A stretch of DNA of 22,979 nucleotides from a virus. Of the stretch, positions 20,512 to 22,979 are shown piece after piece. Location of the stretch: positions 1 to 22,979 of IMG/VR virus record IMGVR_UViG_3300025732_000279, one strand, 5' to 3'. Within the stretch, counting starts at the first letter, position 1. The number at the start of each line of letters is the position of its first letter. The notes beneath the pieces are model-generated. The model was given only the letters and a program-made list of their open reading frames with translations. It did not search any database and was not told where the DNA came from. The translations under genes and the position numbers were made by a program.

Positions 20512-21344
20512 TGAAGGGGCAACTCACCGTTGGCAGTTTGTTCAGCGGTATCGGCGGTCTTGATCTAGGTCTAGAACGCGCAGGGATGAAAGTGATTTGG
20601 CAATCTGAAATTGACCCGTATGCGTGTCGCGTATTGGCAAAGCATTGGCCTGAAGTGGAGAATCATGGAAACATCAAACACATTCAATGGGGAAACGTTG
20701 TTCGACCTGACATTATTTGTGGGGGATACCCCTGCCAGCCCTTCAGCACCGCAGGCAAGCGAGCAGGCGAAGCAGATGAACGGCACCTTTGGCCCTACGT
20801 CAGAGATGCCATTAGCCACCTTCGACCCCGATACGCGATCTTGGAAAATGTGCGGGGCCATCTCTCTTTGGGAGGAACAACAGTTATTGGAGAACTTGCC
20901 GCCATCGGGTATGACGCGGAATGGCGTGTTATTTCCGCAGCCAGCGTGGGTGCCAACCACCGACGCGACCGAATCTTCATTGTGGCCTACCCCAACGGTG
21001 GACGACTCAAAGAACGTTTACCCGAAGCCGAATCGGATTCGCGGCCTTGTAGCAGCGGTCAACGATTCGGTAGCGATGTGGCCGACACCACGGGCAGGGT
21101 CGATGTGCGGTGGGACAGGCTCGGCGGGGAAGATCGAAGACAGGTATTTGGATGGGACAATTACGAGCGAGGAACGTCAGGCCATGCGGTCGGGGAATGG
21201 TGGCAAGTTGAACCCCGAATGGGTCGGGTGGCTGATGGGGTTTCCGCCCGGGTGGACAGACTTAGAGGACTAGGGAACGCGGTGGTTCCGCAGGTCGCTG
21301 AAACGGTCGGCAGGCTGGTTGTAGCCCATTGGGAAGGCTTGTAG
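20511..21344 (+). CDS. dcm-like: DNA (cytosine-5-)-methyltransferase
   Basis: A 277-aa protein, ATG 20511 (TAATG overlap with the lysozyme stop, AAGGGG upstream). The motifs in order are: I, SLFSGIGGLDLGLERAG (9-25); IV, GGYPCQPFS with catalytic C75; VI, LENVRG with E112; VIII, HRRDRIFIVAYP with R152 and R154; X, GLGNAVVPQVAE at the C-terminus. The target-recognition part between VIII and X is short (about 85 residues). It moves a methyl group from S-adenosylmethionine to C5 of cytosine. No restriction enzyme lies nearby, so it probably protects phage DNA from host restriction. About 600 bases of this gene also encode another protein in the +1 frame (20665-21273). Confidence 0.93.
   Translation: MKGQLTVGSLFSGIGGLDLGLERAGMKVIWQSEIDPYACRVLAKHWPEVENHGNIKHIQWGNVVRPDIICGGYPCQPFSTAGKRAGEADERHLWPYVRDAISHLRPRYAILENVRGHLSLGGTTVIGELAAIGYDAEWRVISAASVGANHRRDRIFIVAYPNGGRLKERLPEAESDSRPCSSGQRFGSDVADTTGRVDVRWDRLGGEDRRQVFGWDNYERGTSGHAVGEWWQVEPRMGRVADGVSARVDRLRGLGNAVVPQVAETVGRLVVAHWEGL
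20665..21273 (+). CDS. Protein fully overlapped by the methyltransferase gene (+1 frame)
   Basis: A 202-aa frame beginning METSNTFNGETLFDL at ATG 20665, with GGAG four bases upstream. It is open through to 21273. Recognisable blocks are GDTPASPSAPQASEQAK, SEMPLATFDPDTRSW, SGMTRNGVLFPQPAWVP, ESSLWPTPTVDD and LNPEWVGWLMGFPPGWTD. From memory, the same blocks occur in independent proteins encoded near phage methyltransferase genes ('SG..r.G...p...pPt...ES..WPTPt...g...LNP.WVEWLMGFP.GWTdL'). They are the alternate-frame reading of methyltransferase motifs IV, VI-VIII and the pre-X region. Function unknown; a modification-linked role is inference. The frame could also be a by-product of methyltransferase conservation. 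Confidence 0.5.
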   Translation: METSNTFNGETLFDLTLFVGDTPASPSAPQASEQAKQMNGTFGPTSEMPLATFDPDTRSWKMCGAISLWEEQQLLENLPPSGMTRNGVLFPQPAWVPTTDATESSLWPTPTVDDSKNVYPKPNRIRGLVAAVNDSVAMWPTPRAGSMCGGTGSAGKIEDRYLDGTITSEERQAMRSGNGGKLNPEWVGWLMGFPPGWTDLED

Positions 21345-21361
21345 GGGCGTTTATTTGCCCC
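21344..21361. terminator. Hairpin at the methyltransferase stop codon
   Basis: GGGGC (21344-21348) and GCCCC (21357-21361) pair around GTTTATTT, starting on the last base of the TAG stop. There is no T-tract after it, so it may be a weak terminator or an mRNA 3' end stabiliser. Confidence 0.4.
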
Positions 21362-21417
21362 GTAAGCCCCGGTAGGCCGTAGATCGACCATCGGTAGCCC
21401 GTACTGCTCGTAGGCCC
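21361..21417. repeat. Four imperfect copies of (C/G)GTARGCCC
   Basis: CGTAAGCCCC (21361), GGTAGGCC (21371), GGTAGCCC (21393) and CGTAGGCCC (21409) lie in a 57-base non-coding segment between the methyltransferase and the next promoter. Unequal spacing (about 10, 22 and 16 bases) argues against a simple array; protein binding sites are possible. The rest of the 150-base gap holds the promoter and nothing else recognised. Confidence 0.4.
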
Positions 21418-21460
21418 ATTTGGGTTGGCTGTGTAACAATTCTGTGACAATGAACAAAAC

Positions 21461-21491
21461 TTGCCACAACCACCCAAAAGGTGTGTATAGT
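21461..21491 (+). promoter_or_regulatory. Promoter of the distal early operon
   Basis: TTGCCA (21461-21466) and TATAGT (21486-21491) are 19 bases apart; TGTATA at 21484 gives a 17-base spacer instead. The block TATAGTTCTGTTCATGGA repeats the minus-strand promoter (TACACTTCTGTTCATGGA) with two changes. The start point would be near 21499, giving a leader of about 24 bases with the SD AAGGGGAA. Confidence 0.7.
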
Positions 21492-21522
21492 TCTGTTCAT
21501 GGAAACAACGAAGGGGAACACA

Positions 21523-21774
21523 ATGGAAACCACTAACCGCTACTTCCGTCACGGGCGCATCATGTTCGCTCTGCCAATGGCAATCGGTGACAAGGCAGTT
21601 GCAAACAAAGACCTGTCGCCCACTAAGACCACGATCAAGAACATCACGAAGGTTCAGTCTGGCGACATGATCAAGGGTTACCGTGGTGTGTATACATTTC
21701 CGAACGGTTACGCCTACGTTTTGGAATTGTCCACAGGTACGACGACGATCTATGTGGGCGACGAAATCGCATGA
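21523..21774 (+). CDS. Small early protein, function unknown
   Basis: An 83-aa protein. ATG 21523 is preferred because AAGGGGAA lies five bases upstream; ATG 21499, in the same frame, sits at the predicted transcription start and would give a 91-aa leaderless form with the duplicated start METTKGNTMETT. The sequence is beta-rich: IMFALPMAIGDKAVANKD, then TTIKNITKVQSGDMIKG, then FPNGYAYVLELSTGTTTI. It looks like a small SH3-like or OB-like barrel, but I recognise no family. It is the first gene of the distal early operon, so strongly expressed. Confidence 0.65.
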   Translation: METTNRYFRHGRIMFALPMAIGDKAVANKDLSPTKTTIKNITKVQSGDMIKGYRGVYTFPNGYAYVLELSTGTTTIYVGDEIA

Positions 21775-22145
21775 GCAACTGGATGCACAAGCCCGAACTG
21801 TGGCGAGCGCAAGCCTGCCAACGCACATCGCCCCACATGACCATCAGCGAACTAGTCGCCCACTACGCGATTGACCGCAAGGTTGCTGAAGAACTGTGGG
21901 GACACGACGCGCAACCAACCGTCAAGGCGAGGAAGGTCAAACCAGCCGATGCCCTGATGACCTACGCACGAACAAACCTGTTCGCACACATCACCAGCAA
22001 GCAGGTCTGCGAGATGTGCGAATGCTCGCTACCCACCGCATTACGCTTACTGGAAGCACGACCAGATGTGTTCCGCAAGTTGAAGCGTGGCCTATGGGAG
22101 ATACGCGACCCGCAAGCAGATCGACAAGCAGAGAAGGGGAAATGA
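21771..22145 (+). CDS. HTH-like small protein, function unknown
   Basis: A 124-aa basic protein, ATG 21771 (ATGA overlap). Two possible HTH segments are visible: MTISELVAHYAIDRKVAEEL (residues about 23-42) and SKQVCEMCECSLPTALRLLE (about 75-94), the latter followed by a wing-like 'VFRKLKRGLWEIRDP'. The composition and the double HTH suggest a DNA-binding regulator; no family is assigned. It ends with the SD (AAGGGGAA) of the next gene. Confidence 0.6.
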   Translation: MSNWMHKPELWRAQACQRTSPHMTISELVAHYAIDRKVAEELWGHDAQPTVKARKVKPADALMTYARTNLFAHITSKQVCEMCECSLPTALRLLEARPDVFRKLKRGLWEIRDPQADRQAEKGK

Positions 22146-22146
22146 A

Positions 22147-22434
22147 ATGAGCGCAACAAAAGAATTCATCCACGAGATGATGCAACGCATCGAAGATCAG
22201 ACCGCTGAACACCTACCCGGGCGAGTCGTCAACGCAGTCGCATGGGACATGGGCGATTCGGGAACTGATCTAAACGTGAGCGTGTACGGGGACTTCTGCT
22301 GCAACGTGGCGATGAACCCCTACACCGTGACCTACACGGTCGCTACACGACAATTCACTTCAACCTTCACGGGCGAAGATGCACACCTAGCCGCTGCACA
22401 GATCGTGTCGTGGCTGATCACAGAGGGAGAATAA
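22147..22434 (+). CDS. Small protein, function unknown
   Basis: A 95-aa protein, ATG 22147, with AAGGGGAA upstream; the in-frame ATG at 22087 lies inside the previous gene and is not used. An N-terminal helix (TKEFIHEMMQRIEDQTAEHL) is followed by a beta sheet (VNAVAWDMGDSGTDLNVSVY, then YTVTYTVATRQFTSTFTG) and a C-terminal helix (AHLAAAQIVSWLITEGE). The alpha-beta-alpha layout seems orderly and real. I recognise no family. Confidence 0.65.
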   Translation: MSATKEFIHEMMQRIEDQTAEHLPGRVVNAVAWDMGDSGTDLNVSVYGDFCCNVAMNPYTVTYTVATRQFTSTFTGEDAHLAAAQIVSWLITEGE

Positions 22435-22437
22435 GAA

Positions 22438-22626
22438 ATGGGAATTATCAGAGCATTCGACGTTGCCTGCGACAAATGCGGTCACCAGCACGGTCACGCA
22501 TGGCCTTCGGCAACTTACCTGCGAGAAGTCCTCAAGACCAATGGCTGGACTATCTCCGGCAACAAGTTCACCTGCGGCAACTGCAACGGCAACTGGAAGC
22601 CCCAACCCGAAGGTGACGCGGCATGA
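22438..22626 (+). CDS. Zinc-ribbon small protein
   Basis: A 62-aa protein, ATG 22438, with GGGAGAA upstream. C11 and C14 (ACDKCGHQHGHAW) plus C46 and C49 (TCGNCNGNW) form a CxxC...CxxC ribbon with a helix between (ATYLREVLKTNGW). Proteins of this kind in phages may bind DNA, RNA or a host protein. It overlaps the next gene by 4 bases (ATGATG over TGA). Confidence 0.65.
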   Translation: MGIIRAFDVACDKCGHQHGHAWPSATYLREVLKTNGWTISGNKFTCGNCNGNWKPQPEGDAA

Positions 22627-22817
22627 TGCGAGTCACGAACCGCGCCCGCTGGAACCGCACAAAAGGCTGGACAGCGTTCGCCTGCTTCATCACCGCCATC
22701 GTCGCGGTCGGTGGACTGGAAGATCCTGACGCAACACGCCCGTCGAACTACCCGCTGGGGATCATCATGCTGGCTTGCTGCGCGTACATCATGTCCACGA
22801 TCTACCGCAGACGCTGA
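22623..22817 (+). CDS. Small membrane protein, two TM segments
   Basis: A 64-aa protein, ATG 22623 (a second ATG follows at once). The basic N-terminus RVTNRARWNRTKGW is followed by TM1 (TAFACFITAIVAVGGL), a polar loop (EDPDATRPSNYP) and TM2 (LGIIMLACCAYIMSTIY), ending RRR. Positive charges at both ends put both termini in the cytoplasm. A role in superinfection exclusion or membrane modification is possible but not shown. It is the last gene before the terminator at 22838. Confidence 0.65.
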   Translation: MMRVTNRARWNRTKGWTAFACFITAIVAVGGLEDPDATRPSNYPLGIIMLACCAYIMSTIYRRR

Positions 22818-22837
22818 ACACAACCTGACACGCGACT

Positions 22838-22860
22838 GCCCCCGTTTCGGCGGGGGCTTT
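22838..22860 (+). terminator. Rho-independent terminator of the early operon
   Basis: GCCCCCG (22838-22844), loop TTTCGG, CGGGGGC (22851-22857) and TTT: a strong 7-bp GC stem with a short T run. It lies 20 bases after the last stop codon of the operon (22817). Confidence 0.85.
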
Positions 22861-22879
22861 CGTGTATCTTGGCGCACCT

Positions 22880-22979
22880 ATGAAGCGTCAAACCCTGCTG
22901 AACGCAATCCACTTCCTGCAACGAGTCGTAGTCCGGGGCGACGACGAACAACTGCTGGTGCAGACCGTCGAAGAACTAC
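22880..22979 (+). CDS. Unknown protein, cut off by the right window edge
   Basis: ATG 22880 opens a frame that runs to the end: MKRQTLLNAIHFLQRVVVRG, then DDEQLLVQTVEEL. It has no SD; a TATCTT box at 22865-22870 lies 9 bases before the ATG, so a leaderless transcript starting after the terminator is possible. The first 33 residues are helical with no known motif. Confidence 0.55.
   Translation, partial: MKRQTLLNAIHFLQRVVVRGDDEQLLVQTVEEL

Noticed and set aside
1-22979. CRISPR arrays, insertion sequences, integrase, att sites or tRNA genes
   Set aside because: No regularly spaced repeats, transposase or integrase motifs, or cloverleaf structures were found by eye. Lifestyle cannot be decided from this part of the genome.

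Overview
The window is a stretch of tailed (siphovirus-type) phage genome, and the host is most likely an actinomycete (Actinomycetota). The sequence shows a WhiB-family regulator with its four cysteines, an actinophage-style lysis cassette, Thr/Pro-rich surface-protein style, tight head-to-tail gene packing with ATGA/GTGA/TAATG overlaps, and almost one-directional coding. A freshwater or aquatic member is my inference from family resemblance only. No terminase, portal or major capsid gene is present, so the head and packaging module lies to the left of base 1. No integrase or repressor is recognisable here.

Bases 1-14,166, late module, + strand. A truncated GT-A glycosyltransferase and a GDP-mannose 3,5-epimerase-like gene sit directly in front of the neck genes. 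Then come a head-tail adaptor, a tail-terminator-like protein, a small protein, the tail tube protein, and a tail assembly chaperone pair made by a -1 frameshift on C_CCT_TTG. These are followed by an HK97-gp10-like protein, an 865-aa tape measure, and a large hub/minor tail protein with a LamG-like insert flanked by two paralogous tail-tip proteins. Next are a small acidic ORF and a secreted Thr/Pro-rich surface protein that appears to need a non-AUG start. The lysis cassette follows (small membrane protein, holin, M15 peptidase endolysin, two more single-TM proteins). A small HTH-like protein, a metallophosphoesterase and a small conserved protein end the module at a bidirectional terminator.

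Bases 14,181-14,653, - strand. This is a two-gene island of small Cys-rich proteins, read from a clear promoter that looks leaderless.

Bases 14,734-22,857, early/replication module, + strand. A YqaJ-type exonuclease and an ERF annealing protein form a recombination pair. They are followed by a run of small zinc-finger, winged-helix and WhiB proteins and a putative EVK nuclease. A structured leader with a 16-codon ORF precedes a replication-initiator-like wHTH protein and a G39P-like helicase loader candidate. Then come a Sec-exported lysozyme-like protein and a C5-cytosine methyltransferase. About 600 bases of the methyltransferase gene also encode, in the +1 frame, a second recognisable protein. 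After a hairpin/repeat segment, a promoter matching the minus-strand one drives five small genes, closed by a terminator. One more gene starts at 22,880 and leaves the window.

The early genes share a strong Shine-Dalgarno sequence, AAGGGGAA, which helps to fix several starts. Assignments rest on motif recognition by eye; no searches were run.
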